A stretch of DNA of 64,000 nucleotides, taken from positions 1 to 64,000 of the forward strand of contig JAQGHQ010000575.1 of NCBI GenBank assembly GCA_028288765.1. The letters run 5' to 3'. Of the stretch, positions 36,455-45,931 are shown piece by piece. A program made the translations under genes and the position numbers. The DNA is from Gemmataceae bacterium. Lineage in GTDB: Bacteria; Planctomycetota; Planctomycetia; Gemmatales; Gemmataceae. The notes below the pieces were generated by a model. The model was given only the letters and a program-made list of their open reading frames with translations, made no database searches and was not told where the DNA came from. Every line of letters starts with the position of its first letter. Positions within the stretch are counted from its first letter, which is position 1.

Positions 36455-37756
36455 ATGTCTTCCTGCATCAGACTATCGGTCATCGCCTTACTCGGCGGGG
36501 GTGCGGTCCTTGCGGCGACGCCCCCGGCACAGGCCCAGCGCCTCATGGGAGGGGTACGCGGTCCCATGTTCAGCCCGACGATACCGATGGTTTCCCCGCT
36601 GGGCGGGTTCGGGTTCTCCCCGCTGGGCGCGTACGGGTTCTCCCCGATGGCCGCGTACGGGGGGTTCAACACCCGGGGCTTCCAGCCGATCCCATCTTCG
36701 ATGTTCGGCGGCCTCCGGCCGGTCCGGGGGGTGACCCCGCTGCCGGGGATCAACGGCTTCAACCCGCTGATGTTCAACCCGATGAACCCGAGCTACAACG
36801 CGTCGTACTCTTCCGCGGCCACGTACTACTACCTGAACCGATACGGCCAGGCGGGCTACTCCTCGTACGCCATGCCGTCAACGGGCTATTCCTCGTACCC
36901 CGGTGGGTACATGACCGGCGGGGTGCGGAGCCCGGCGTACGACTCGGCTTCCTTAAACTTCAGCCGGGCGCAGCAGGCAGCGGCCGTGGAACCGAGTTTG
37001 ACCGGGGGGCGGAGGGCGGTCGACGACCAGCGGACCTACGAACAGCGGGGTGCGGCCGGCCTGCCCGGTAGCCAGCTGGAGGAGAACTCGACGGCACTCG
37101 CCAAGGCCCTGGCGGGGACCGACCCCACGAAACTGACCTCGGGAGAATCGCTGAACCAGATCCTGGCGGCGGTGATCGCGGCCCAGGGGAAGGGGGGGAA
37201 GGCGGAGTCCGCACACCTGCCCCCGAACCTGTTGGCCGAAGTCCGGTTTGCCGGTGGGCCCAACGCGACCGCCGTGAACCTGCTCCGGACAGCCGGGAAA
37301 CTAGAGTTTCCCGCCGCGTTCGACGACGGCCCACTGGCGGCTCTCCGTCCCGTCCTGGCGCGGGACTTCGCCGCGGCGGCGGCCCCGGTCCTCGCCGGGA
37401 AAGCGGCCGACGGCGCGAAGGTGGCGGCCCTGGAGGCGACGGTCAAGAAGGTGGGGGAGACGCTGAACCCACTAATCAGGGGCATGGACTTCGAGGCCGC
37501 GATCGCGGCCCGCCGGTTCCTGAATCAACTCGACGACACGGTCACGGCTTTGAAAACCCCGGCCGCGGCCGGGTTGATCGACCCGAGCTGGGCGGCCGAA
37601 GGGACGAGTGTCGCGGACCTGGTCAGGCGGATGGCGAAGAACAAGTTGCAGTTCGGTCCCGCCGCGAAAGGGGCTGAGGAAGTATACGCGGCCCTGCATC
37701 ATGGCCTCGCCGCCTACCTGCTCGCCCTCGGACAGAACGTCCAGCCGAAAAAGTGA
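36455..37756 (+). CDS. Secreted hypothetical protein, tandem paralogue A
   Basis: A 433-residue exported protein. Its signal peptide ends near PPAQAQR. A low-complexity Gly/Tyr/Pro/Phe region follows, including GGFGFSPLGAYGFSPMAAYG and YSSYPGGYMTGGVRSP. A helical domain of about 270 residues closes the chain (LPPNLLAEVRFAGG, FDDGPLAALRPVLARDFAAA). The helical domain is strongly similar to that of the gene at 37980, for example the ARRFLNQLDDTVTALK/ARRLLNRMDTAVTVLK and LHHGLAAYL/LHHGLVAYL blocks, so the two arose by duplication. AGCGAGG precedes the ATG. Function is unknown; the Gly/Tyr-rich leader suggests a surface role. Confidence 0.78.
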   Translation: MSSCIRLSVIALLGGGAVLAATPPAQAQRLMGGVRGPMFSPTIPMVSPLGGFGFSPLGAYGFSPMAAYGGFNTRGFQPIPSSMFGGLRPVRGVTPLPGINGFNPLMFNPMNPSYNASYSSAATYYYLNRYGQAGYSSYAMPSTGYSSYPGGYMTGGVRSPAYDSASLNFSRAQQAAAVEPSLTGGRRAVDDQRTYEQRGAAGLPGSQLEENSTALAKALAGTDPTKLTSGESLNQILAAVIAAQGKGGKAESAHLPPNLLAEVRFAGGPNATAVNLLRTAGKLEFPAAFDDGPLAALRPVLARDFAAAAAPVLAGKAADGAKVAALEATVKKVGETLNPLIRGMDFEAAIAARRFLNQLDDTVTALKTPAAAGLIDPSWAAEGTSVADLVRRMAKNKLQFGPAAKGAEEVYAALHHGLAAYLLALGQNVQPKK

Positions 37757-37770
37757 CCCATCTCTCCGGA

Positions 37771-37800
37771 GCCCGGCCGCGACCCGCGCCGGGCTTCGTC
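37771..37800 (+). terminator. Hairpin after paralogue A
   Basis: GCCCGGC at 37771-37777 pairs with GCCGGGC at 37788-37794, followed by TTCGTCATTT. It lies 15 bases past the stop codon and is a plausible weak intrinsic terminator. Confidence 0.5.
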
Positions 37801-37979
37801 ATTTCCCAGTCCGTTACCTACCCCGTTGATTGTTCCCCCCGTGATGAGCTAGAGTGTAGCCATCTCTTATCTCCCTCGGGGCTTCACCAGCAACCGGGCC
37901 TGTCGCCCGGATTGGCGGTCGCGGCCTTGTTGTCGAGGGAGCAGCGAGGCCCGCAACCCTTTCAACTGGTGAGGCTCCC

Positions 37980-39149
37980 ATGTCGCAGCTGGTCCGGCTC
38001 GCGTTCATACTCGGGCTCGTCGGGGCGGGCGTCCTGGCGACCGCCGGGCGGGCTCCGGCCCAGTTTTGGGGCGGGTATGGTCGGGCCGGGACGGTCCAGT
38101 TTGGATTTCCGGGCACGCCCGGGTTCGGTTTCCCGCAGTTCAACTACTCCCAGCGCTTTAGCGTTCAAATCGGCCCGATCTCATACTCCGAGGGCTACTA
38201 CGGCCCGGTGGGTTACTGGATGATGAACCAGCGCCGGCAGGCACTGTACGCCGCTTCCTACTCCCCGCTCTACTCCTTCAATTCCAGCGGGTATATGTCC
38301 GGTGGGGTCCGTAACCCGGGGACCGAGAACCTGCAGCGGAACTTCGCCCGGGCCCAACAGCTGGTGGCGACGCAGTCGAACCCGACGGCCGCCCGGAACG
38401 CGATCTACGACCAGTGGGCGTACGAAAAGCTCGGGGGGGCGAGCCTCCCGGAACTCAAGACGGGGGAGGCACCTGCCGCCCTGGTCAAGGCAATGGCCGC
38501 GACCCGCGAGGCGGACGTCGCCTCGGGCGAAGCGCTCAATCACGTCATGGTGGCGGTCGTTGCCGCCGAGCCCAAGGGCGGGAAAGTCGATTCGGCGTAC
38601 CTGCCGCCGAACCTCCTGAACGAAGTCCGGTTCGCTGGTCCGCCCGCGGCCGACGCCGTGAATTTGATCCGGCAGGCCGGCCGGCTGAATATCCCCGCCG
38701 TGTTCGATGACGGTCCGCTCGCCGACGTCCGGCCCGATCTCGAGCGGGACTTCGCCGCGGCCGCAGCCCCCGTCCTGGCCGGCAAGGCCTCCGACCAGGC
38801 GAAGGTCGGAAAACTCGAGGCCGCGGTCAAGAAGGCGCGGGCGATCCTGGACCCCCTGACGACTAAGCTGGAATTCGAGGACGCGATCGCCGCCCGGCGG
38901 CTTCTGAACCGGATGGACACGGCGGTCACGGTGCTGAAAGGGTCGGGGACCGCCGGGCTCGTCGACCCCCGGTGGGGGACCGAGGGGGCGAACGTCGCCG
39001 ACCTGGTGAAGTACATGACCAAGAACAAGGTGCTGTTCGGTCCGGTGGGAAAGGGGAACGAGGACGCCTACCTCGCCCTGCACCACGGGCTCGTCGCGTA
39101 CCTGTACGGCCTGAACGATAGCCAGCCGAAGCCGGTACTGAAGAAATGA
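37980..39149 (+). CDS. Secreted hypothetical protein, tandem paralogue B
   Basis: A 389-residue exported protein with a signal peptide (FILGLVGAGVLATAGRAPAQ). The leader after cleavage is Gly/Tyr/Phe-rich (GYGRAGTVQFGFPG, EGYYGPVGYWMMNQRRQ) but shorter than in paralogue A. The C-terminal helical domain aligns along its length with A: LPPNLLNEVRFAG, FDDGPLADVRPDLERDF, AAAAPVLAGKASD and EDAIAARRLLNRMD. Both leaders diverge while the helical domain is kept, so that domain is likely the functional part. The gap between the two genes contains a hairpin and no other gene. Confidence 0.78.
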   Translation: MSQLVRLAFILGLVGAGVLATAGRAPAQFWGGYGRAGTVQFGFPGTPGFGFPQFNYSQRFSVQIGPISYSEGYYGPVGYWMMNQRRQALYAASYSPLYSFNSSGYMSGGVRNPGTENLQRNFARAQQLVATQSNPTAARNAIYDQWAYEKLGGASLPELKTGEAPAALVKAMAATREADVASGEALNHVMVAVVAAEPKGGKVDSAYLPPNLLNEVRFAGPPAADAVNLIRQAGRLNIPAVFDDGPLADVRPDLERDFAAAAAPVLAGKASDQAKVGKLEAAVKKARAILDPLTTKLEFEDAIAARRLLNRMDTAVTVLKGSGTAGLVDPRWGTEGANVADLVKYMTKNKVLFGPVGKGNEDAYLALHHGLVAYLYGLNDSQPKPVLKK

Positions 39150-39210
39150 CGGATCACTGGTGGGTGCAACCGTTGGGTGGAAACCGCCCCGTTGTCACGT
39201 CCCGCCCGCT

Positions 39211-39241
39211 TCCCGTTCACGGGGGCACCCCCTGTGACGGG
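39211..39241 (+). terminator. Hairpin after paralogue B
   Basis: CCCGTTCACGGGGG and CCCCCTGTGACGGG form an imperfect stem of about 13 bp around two bases, followed by GTTTGTCGTT. It sits about 60 bases past the paralogue B stop codon. Confidence 0.5.
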
Positions 39242-39357
39242 GTTTGTCGTTCCGCCCCCCGAGGAATAAACCAGTCGCATTGGGGTCTCACCCGCAAGCG
39301 GGTCCCGACTGCGTGCGCCGTCCGGCGGGTGCGCGGGAGCCGGCTGGCCGGGTTTAG

Positions 39358-40374
<1,017 letters not shown>

Positions 40375-40476
40375 TCCGGTGGGGTGGTGCGGGCGTGCGG
40401 TGACGAACGCCCGGGCCGGCTGCCGCCTCGTTACCATGCACGAACCCGCGCCCCCACAACCCCCGACCCGGACACC

Positions 40477-41439
40477 ATGCGAATCCTGATCACCGGGATT
40501 ACCGGGTTCGTCGGCGGTCACCTCGTGGAAGCGTTGGCGGCCGCGGGCGGGCACGTCCTGGCGGGGGTCGGCCGGTCCGCCACCTGGCCCGCCGCCCTGG
40601 CCCACCTGGCCGGCGCGGCCGACCTCCACTGCGTGGACTTGCTCGACGCCCCCCGCCTCGAGGCGGTCGTCCGGCTGGCCCGGCCGGAATGGGTCTTTCA
40701 CCTCGCCGGGTACGCGAACACCGGCGGGTCGTTCCGCGAGCCCGACCGGTGCTGGGAGGACAACCTCTCCGCCACCCGGTCGCTCTACGACGTTATCGCC
40801 CGGGCCGACGTCCGCCCCCGTATCCTCTACGTCTCGACCGGCCTGGTGTACGGCGAGCCGGACGACCCCGACCGGGCGTGCGACGAACGGACCACGCTGA
40901 AGCCGGCCAGCCCGTACGCCGCGAGCAAGGCGGCCGGCGACCTACTGAGCTACCAGTACACCCGCAGCCCCGGCCTCGACGTCGTCCGGGTCCGGTTGTT
41001 CAACCAGATCGGCCCGCGGCAATCGCCCGACTACGCCGTCGCCAACTTCGCCCGCCAGGTCGCCGCGATCGAGGCCGGGAGCCAGCCGCCGGTGATCGAG
41101 ACGAAAGGCGACCTGTCCGCCCAGCGGGACATCACCGACGTCCGGGACATGGTGGCCGCCTTCCCGCTCCTGCTGGAGCGGGGGGTGAAGGGGGAGGCCT
41201 ACAACGCGGGCCGGGGCGAGACGTACCGCATCCAGGACCTGCTCGACCGGCTCGTCGGGATGGCGGCGGTGCGGGTCGAGGTCCGGCAGGCGGTGGAACC
41301 CGGCCGGAAGGCGGACACCGCAGTCACCCGCGCCGACACCCGCAAGCTCCGCGAGACGACCGGGTGGGCCCCCCACATCCCGCTCGACCGGACGCTCGGG
41401 GACATTTTGAACGACTGGCGGGCGGCCGCCCGCGGGTGA
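40477..41439 (+). CDS. GDP-6-deoxy-D-mannose reductase-like SDR enzyme
   Basis: A 320-residue extended SDR. The cofactor loop is ITGITGFVGGHLVEAL. The catalytic positions are YVSTGLVYG and SPYAASKAAGDLLSYQY (Y-x3-K). LFNQIGPRQSPDYAVANFARQ and RDITDVRDMVAAF are typical of RMD-type reductases, which reduce GDP-4-keto-6-deoxymannose to GDP-D-rhamnose. Sequence alone does not exclude another 4-keto reductase of the same family; the gene follows gmd directly, which supports RMD. The ATG at 40477 begins the Rossmann fold. A long in-frame extension to 40384 has no homology. Confidence 0.85.
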   Translation: MRILITGITGFVGGHLVEALAAAGGHVLAGVGRSATWPAALAHLAGAADLHCVDLLDAPRLEAVVRLARPEWVFHLAGYANTGGSFREPDRCWEDNLSATRSLYDVIARADVRPRILYVSTGLVYGEPDDPDRACDERTTLKPASPYAASKAAGDLLSYQYTRSPGLDVVRVRLFNQIGPRQSPDYAVANFARQVAAIEAGSQPPVIETKGDLSAQRDITDVRDMVAAFPLLLERGVKGEAYNAGRGETYRIQDLLDRLVGMAAVRVEVRQAVEPGRKADTAVTRADTRKLRETTGWAPHIPLDRTLGDILNDWRAAARG

Positions 41440-41524
41440 CCGCCGCCGGTCGACCTTCCCGGGAGTCGACCGCCCGGGCTATCATCGGTGGCCCTTTCGG
41501 GACTCGCAAGGAGCAAGGACGGAC

Positions 41525-42853
41525 ATGAAAGTCGCTGTCATCGGAACCGGATACGTCGGCCTCGTCACCGGCACCTGCTTCGCCGAGAGCGGGAACGACG
41601 TGGTGTGCGTCGACAACAACGCGAAGAAGGTCCAGACGCTCAACGAGAACCGGCTCCCGATCTACGAGCCCGGGCTGCTCGAACTGGTCCTGCGGAACAA
41701 GGACGACGGGCGGCTGTCGTTCACCACCGACCTCGCGACGGCGGTCCGGGCGGCCAGACTGATCTTCATCGCCGTCGGGACGCCCCAGTCGGAGCAGGGG
41801 GACGCCGACCTGACGGCGGTGTTCGCGGTCGCCGACGCGATCGCCGCCGCCCTGAAGGACGTCCCGCCCGGCCCGGCCGGGGCGCGGGTGGTCGTCACCA
41901 AGAGCACCGTCCCGGTCGGGACGAACGCCAAGGTGGCCGAGCGGCTGGCGGCCAAGGGGGCCGCCCACGTCGACGTCGCGAGCAACCCGGAGTTCCTGAA
42001 GGAAGGGGCGGCGATCGACGACTTCATGAAGCCCGACCGGGTCGTGGTCGGGGTGCGGAAGCCGGAGGTCGGTGAGGTGCTCCGGGAACTGTACGCCCCG
42101 TTCCTGCGGACCGAGCGGCCGTTCCTGGTGATGACCCCCGAATCGGCCGAGATGACGAAGTACGCGGCGAACGCGATGCTGGCGACGAAGATCAGCTTCA
42201 TCAACGAGATGGCGAACCTGTGCGACCGGCTTTCGGCGGACATCAACGACGTCCGGAAGGGGATGGGGCACGACCAGCGGATCGGATTCCAGTTCCTGTT
42301 CCCCGGCCCGGGGTACGGCGGGTCGTGTTTTCCGAAGGACATCGAGGCGATCATCGCGATGGGCCGGCGGACCGACCTGCCGCTGCGGCTGATGCAGGCG
42401 GTGGACGCGGTCAACGACGAGCAGAAGCAGGTGCTCTTCGAGAAGGTCCGGAGGCACTTCGGGGCCGGACTCGCCGGCAAGACGCTGGCGCTCTGGGGCC
42501 TGGCGTTCAAGCCGCGGACGGACGACATCCGGGAGGCCCCCGCCCTGACCCTGATCGACTCGCTCCTCGCGGTCGGCGCGAACGTCCGGGTCCACGACCC
42601 GGAGGCAATGGAGAACGTGAAAGCGATCTACGGGCCGAAGCTCTACTACGCCGACCGGCCCTACGGGGCGCTGGAGGGGGCGGACGGGCTGGTGATCGTG
42701 ACTGAGTGGGCGGAGTTCCGGAACCCGGACTTTGAGCTCATCCGCCGGCTCATGAAAAGTCATGTGATCTTCGACGGCCGTAACATCTACGACGAGCGGA
42801 CGATGGCCCAGACCGGGTTCACCTACTACGGCATCGGCCGCGGGAAGCGGTGA
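41525..42853 (+). CDS. ugd: UDP-glucose 6-dehydrogenase
   Basis: A 442-residue NAD-dependent enzyme that oxidises UDP-glucose twice to UDP-glucuronate. It starts with the Rossmann motif VIGTGYVGLVTGTCFAESG. IAVGTPQSEQGDADL and VASNPEFLKEGAAIDDFM are family blocks, and GPGYGGSCFPKDIEAI holds the catalytic cysteine with its lysine neighbour. LWGLAFKPRTDDIREAP begins the C-terminal domain. AAGGAG lies about ten bases before the ATG. It follows gmd and the SDR reductase on the same strand with an 85-base gap. Together they supply deoxyhexose and uronic acid donors for a cell-envelope or extracellular glycan. Confidence 0.95.
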   Translation: MKVAVIGTGYVGLVTGTCFAESGNDVVCVDNNAKKVQTLNENRLPIYEPGLLELVLRNKDDGRLSFTTDLATAVRAARLIFIAVGTPQSEQGDADLTAVFAVADAIAAALKDVPPGPAGARVVVTKSTVPVGTNAKVAERLAAKGAAHVDVASNPEFLKEGAAIDDFMKPDRVVVGVRKPEVGEVLRELYAPFLRTERPFLVMTPESAEMTKYAANAMLATKISFINEMANLCDRLSADINDVRKGMGHDQRIGFQFLFPGPGYGGSCFPKDIEAIIAMGRRTDLPLRLMQAVDAVNDEQKQVLFEKVRRHFGAGLAGKTLALWGLAFKPRTDDIREAPALTLIDSLLAVGANVRVHDPEAMENVKAIYGPKLYYADRPYGALEGADGLVIVTEWAEFRNPDFELIRRLMKSHVIFDGRNIYDERTMAQTGFTYYGIGRGKR

Positions 42854-42892
42854 CCCGCGGGCACGGTCAAGCCACTTCGGGCGGGATGGCGG

Positions 42893-43115
42893 GGTTCGCT
42901 CGCTTTGGCGAAATCCACGAGGAATTGGAATCTCGGGGATTTCAGCCTGAAAGGCTGGGAGCCCATAGCCCCGGGCAACGCCCTGGGCGGGCGAACGCAG
43001 TTGCGCCCGACGTCCGCCCTGATCGAGTGGGGTTCCCCCGCCCCAGGGCGTTGCCCGGGGCTATGGGCTCCCACCCCGTTGGGGTGAAAACTACACCCCA
43101 ACGCGGATTTCTACA
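42893..43115. repeat. GCCCTGGGC palindromic repeat, copy 2
   Basis: Left arm at about 42957-42994 (CATAGCCCCGGGCAACGCCC and onward) pairs with the right arm at 43032-43074. A second perfect 9-bp hairpin, GTTGGGGTG/CACCCCAAC, follows at 43078-43102. The copy at 12895-13110 has the same flanking words (CCACGAGGAATTGG on the left, CGCGGATTTCnACAACGCAA on the right) but different arm bases that still pair. This fills the 401-base gap between ugd and the inositol-phosphate synthase, with a CTGCTCGCGGAGCGAGCAG stem near 43207-43225; no gene is seen there. Confidence 0.8.
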
Positions 43116-43254
43116 ACGCAAGCGGCCACACTCCCCCCTTCGTTCCGGTTTCTTCACACCCGCCCAGCGAGCGGTCGTATCTGCGCGGAGGGGGACGAAG
43201 AAACGACTGCTCGCGGAGCGAGCAGACTACTTTGAAAGACCCTGGGAGTTCGTC

Positions 43255-44454
43255 TTACCCGCCCGTGACGTACTCTTCGAGCATCTCGAACTGCTTGCCG
43301 AAGTCGTGTTCGGTCACCCCGATGGGGCTCTTGAAGAAGCACGCGAGGTGCTTCATCATGCCGGATTCGCCGCGCCGCTGGGCCAGGAGCGCCAGCCGGG
43401 CGATGTCCAGCACGAGCGGGGCCGCGAGCACTGAGTCGCAGCCCTGCCAGGTGAACTGGAGCGTCATCTTCGTGCCCAGGAAGCCCTCGAAATGGATGTG
43501 GTCCCAGGCCGTCTTCCAGTCGTCGAGGGACTCGATGTACTCGATCGAGACGTGCGATTGGGGGCGGTAGCCGAGTAGTTCCGCGAGGAGGAGGTCCTTG
43601 CTCCTCACCTTGGATGCCTTGTTTTCCGGGTCGTTCAGGACGAGCCCGTCGCGGTTGCCGAGGATGTTGTGCCCGACCCAGCTCAGGACCCGCAAGTTCC
43701 GCCGGGCGAACATCGGCGCCAGCACCGACTTGAGCAGAGTTTCGCCCGTCTTCAGGTCCTGCCCGGCGAGCGGTACGCCGCGCTTCCGGGCGAGTTCCTC
43801 GAGCGCCGGGAGGGTGGCCCCGCGGGACGGGGTCAGGTTCACGTAGGGGAACCCGGCGTCGATCGCGGCGAACGCGTAGACGCCGCTCGTGGGCAGCGCG
43901 CCCGGCGTGGGGCGGTCGAGGGCCGGCACCAACTGTTCGAGCGACTGGTGTTCGGCCGCGGGGTCGAACGGCGGTTCGGTCGACGCCGCGTTCACGACGA
44001 CGAGCTGGTCGAGCCCGGCGGCGGACTGGAAGGCCCTCAGATCCCGCTGGACCTGGTCGACGGCCGCCCGGGGCGTCGGGGCGAGGCGGACGTTCGGCCG
44101 GTCGGCCATTGCCGCGATCGTCGGGTTCGGGTGGTAGGCGACCCCGGGCCGGACGTTCGCCGACCACGTCTCCAGGTCGCCGGCGCAAGCCGCCATCACC
44201 CGCTCGTCGAGCACGTTCGACCGGTCGTGCAGTTCCCGGACGGCGGAAAGAAGACTCGCCTTGCGGATGTCATGTCCGCCGACGATGAACGCGGCCGGGT
44301 CGTCGAGGCCGAGCCCGGCGAACCGGGGCAGGGCGGTCACGAGCCCGGTCGGGGGCGTCAGGCCGCGGGCCAGGGCGGAGAGGCCGAGGGCTGTCGTGCT
44401 CCCGACCCCGCCACAGGCACCGATCAACCACATCCCGATGCGCTGCTGAGCCAT
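43255..44454 (-). CDS. Myo-inositol-1-phosphate synthase family protein
   Basis: A 399-residue NAD-dependent enzyme of the inositol-3-phosphate synthase family (PF07994), which makes inositol phosphate from glucose 6-phosphate. The NAD loop is GMWLIGACGGVGSTTALGLSAL. VVVNAASTEPPF, GVPLAGQDLKTGETLLKSV and SWVGHNILGNRDGLVLN are the expected synthase blocks, and LTWQGCDSVLAAPLVLD-type sequence (FTWQGCDSVLAAP) closes the catalytic region. Product use is unknown: inositol lipids or an inositol-based solute or thiol are options. ATG at 44452-44454. It stands alone between a repeat and a 256-base gap. Confidence 0.88.
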   Translation of the reverse strand: MAQQRIGMWLIGACGGVGSTTALGLSALARGLTPPTGLVTALPRFAGLGLDDPAAFIVGGHDIRKASLLSAVRELHDRSNVLDERVMAACAGDLETWSANVRPGVAYHPNPTIAAMADRPNVRLAPTPRAAVDQVQRDLRAFQSAAGLDQLVVVNAASTEPPFDPAAEHQSLEQLVPALDRPTPGALPTSGVYAFAAIDAGFPYVNLTPSRGATLPALEELARKRGVPLAGQDLKTGETLLKSVLAPMFARRNLRVLSWVGHNILGNRDGLVLNDPENKASKVRSKDLLLAELLGYRPQSHVSIEYIESLDDWKTAWDHIHFEGFLGTKMTLQFTWQGCDSVLAAPLVLDIARLALLAQRRGESGMMKHLACFFKSPIGVTEHDFGKQFEMLEEYVTGG

Positions 44455-44710
44455 ATCTAGGGGTGTCCGTCAGGCGTGTGAGTACGAATCGCCGCCCCCG
44501 CGCTCCGGAGCCGGTCGGTCCAGGCGGCGGGGTGGGGGAAGGCGGGCTGAGGCGGTGCTAATTGAATTCTCGCGGTCTACCCCGACCCGGTCAAGTTCGC
44601 CCACCAGACCATGAGGCTGACGAACTACGAGGTGGACGTTACACCCGGGTCATGGTGGTCATCCGCTGCCCACGAGTGGACACGGCGTGGACCCGCCCGC
44701 CCCACCGCTT

Positions 44711-45931
44711 TCAGCCGGTTCGATCCGCACGCGCGAGCTCCCGCATTACGAGCAACCCCACCGCGGCCATAACCGGGACTGCCACCTGGATCACCGCGGG
44801 CGGCTGGACGTAGTCGATCTGGACCTTGGCCAGCGGGGTACTCACCGCAAGGACGACCCAGGCGATGGCGAACAGACACAGCCAGGCGTCACGCCGGGCC
44901 GGGTGCCTTTCCCACAAGACAACCGCTGCGGGGACGAGGAGTGCCCACTCGTAAACGAGCGTATGCGGCGACAGCCAGAGTGAGAGAAATACAGCGACCG
45001 GAAACATGACTGCAAGCGGCGCGCCGGTTCGGCGGGCAACCCGCCACGCTGCCGCGATCCCCGCGAGCGCGCACGCCGCCGTGAGACTCCACACAATTCC
45101 TGTATCCGCCTCGGGGAAGAGGAGCGTCCAGAACGCCCGCGGGGATTGCTTGTTCCATCCCCGCTCGCCGCTGTAACCGACGTTCGACCGGAGCGTTTCC
45201 ACGAAGGCCCACGACGCATCGGGAAGGACGAGCCAGCTGACCGCCGCCAGAACCATCCCGGTCACCGCGAGTCCGGCCCAGCACATCGCATTTCGCCGGG
45301 GGGCAAGCCCCCACCAGACGAACAGCCCGAGCAACAGCTGGGGTTTGTACCACAGCAGCCCGGAGACCAGCCCGGCGGTGAACGGCCGCCCGCCCGCGAG
45401 CAGGCGATAAATCCCGGCAAACACGCCCAGGCTCAAAAGCGAGTTCTGCCCGAAGCTGACGGCCGCGAATACGGGATAGAAGGTCAGCGACCACGCCAGC
45501 GTACGGGCCGGCCGTTCGGGCCGGAGCCACCAGACCGCGGCGGTCAGTAGCCCGAGCCCGATGGCCGTCCAGACGAGCAAGCTGGCGACGAACGGGAGGC
45601 CGGCAGTGGGAAGATAGAGGAGGGCATAGAACGGTGGGTTCCGGTACGCGACCAGCATCTCCCAGTCCCAGCCGAGGAGACTCCCCTGATACGAGCTCAG
45701 GAAGGAGTAATCGTACATCCGGGCGGGCTGGCCGTCGCGGATCAGGCGGGCGGCGGAATAGAACGCGACGTGGTCGACGCCGACCGGTGTTCCCTCGGCG
45801 TCGACCGGGCGGTGGGTCGCCCACCCGCCGTAAGCCAGACTCCCGAACCACACCACCCAGGCGACCGCCCCGACCGGCCACCCGATCCACAGCCGCCCGC
45901 GCAGCCAGCCGGCCGTTGCGGCATAGGTCAT
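44711..45931 (-). CDS. GT87 (DUF2029)-family membrane glycosyltransferase
   Basis: A 406-residue membrane protein with about ten hydrophobic helices. The first loop holds VDHVAFYSAARLIRDG and WDWEMLVAYRNPPFYALLYL, the acidic and NPP features of GT87 enzymes, which use polyprenyl-phosphate-mannose-type donors in actinobacteria. FGQNSLLSLG and GLLWYKPQLLLGLFVWW follow, typical of the family. The ATG overlaps the aroB stop (ATGA at 45928-45931), so the two are translated from one message. A functional link to aroB is not obvious. The sugar donor and acceptor are unknown. Confidence 0.85.
   Translation of the reverse strand: MTYAATAGWLRGRLWIGWPVGAVAWVVWFGSLAYGGWATHRPVDAEGTPVGVDHVAFYSAARLIRDGQPARMYDYSFLSSYQGSLLGWDWEMLVAYRNPPFYALLYLPTAGLPFVASLLVWTAIGLGLLTAAVWWLRPERPARTLAWSLTFYPVFAAVSFGQNSLLSLGVFAGIYRLLAGGRPFTAGLVSGLLWYKPQLLLGLFVWWGLAPRRNAMCWAGLAVTGMVLAAVSWLVLPDASWAFVETLRSNVGYSGERGWNKQSPRAFWTLLFPEADTGIVWSLTAACALAGIAAAWRVARRTGAPLAVMFPVAVFLSLWLSPHTLVYEWALLVPAAVVLWERHPARRDAWLCLFAIAWVVLAVSTPLAKVQIDYVQPPAVIQVAVPVMAAVGLLVMRELARADRTG

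Noticed and set aside
42905-43087. Short ORFs running through the palindromic repeats
   Set aside because: Similar peptides appear in both repeat copies only because the repeat recurs; frames differ and no start signals exist.
44555-44700. Possible gene remnant (frame reading AVYPDPVKFAHQTMRLTNYE)
   Set aside because: The short stretch looks coding-like, but it has no start, no homology I recognise, and loses coding character at once.
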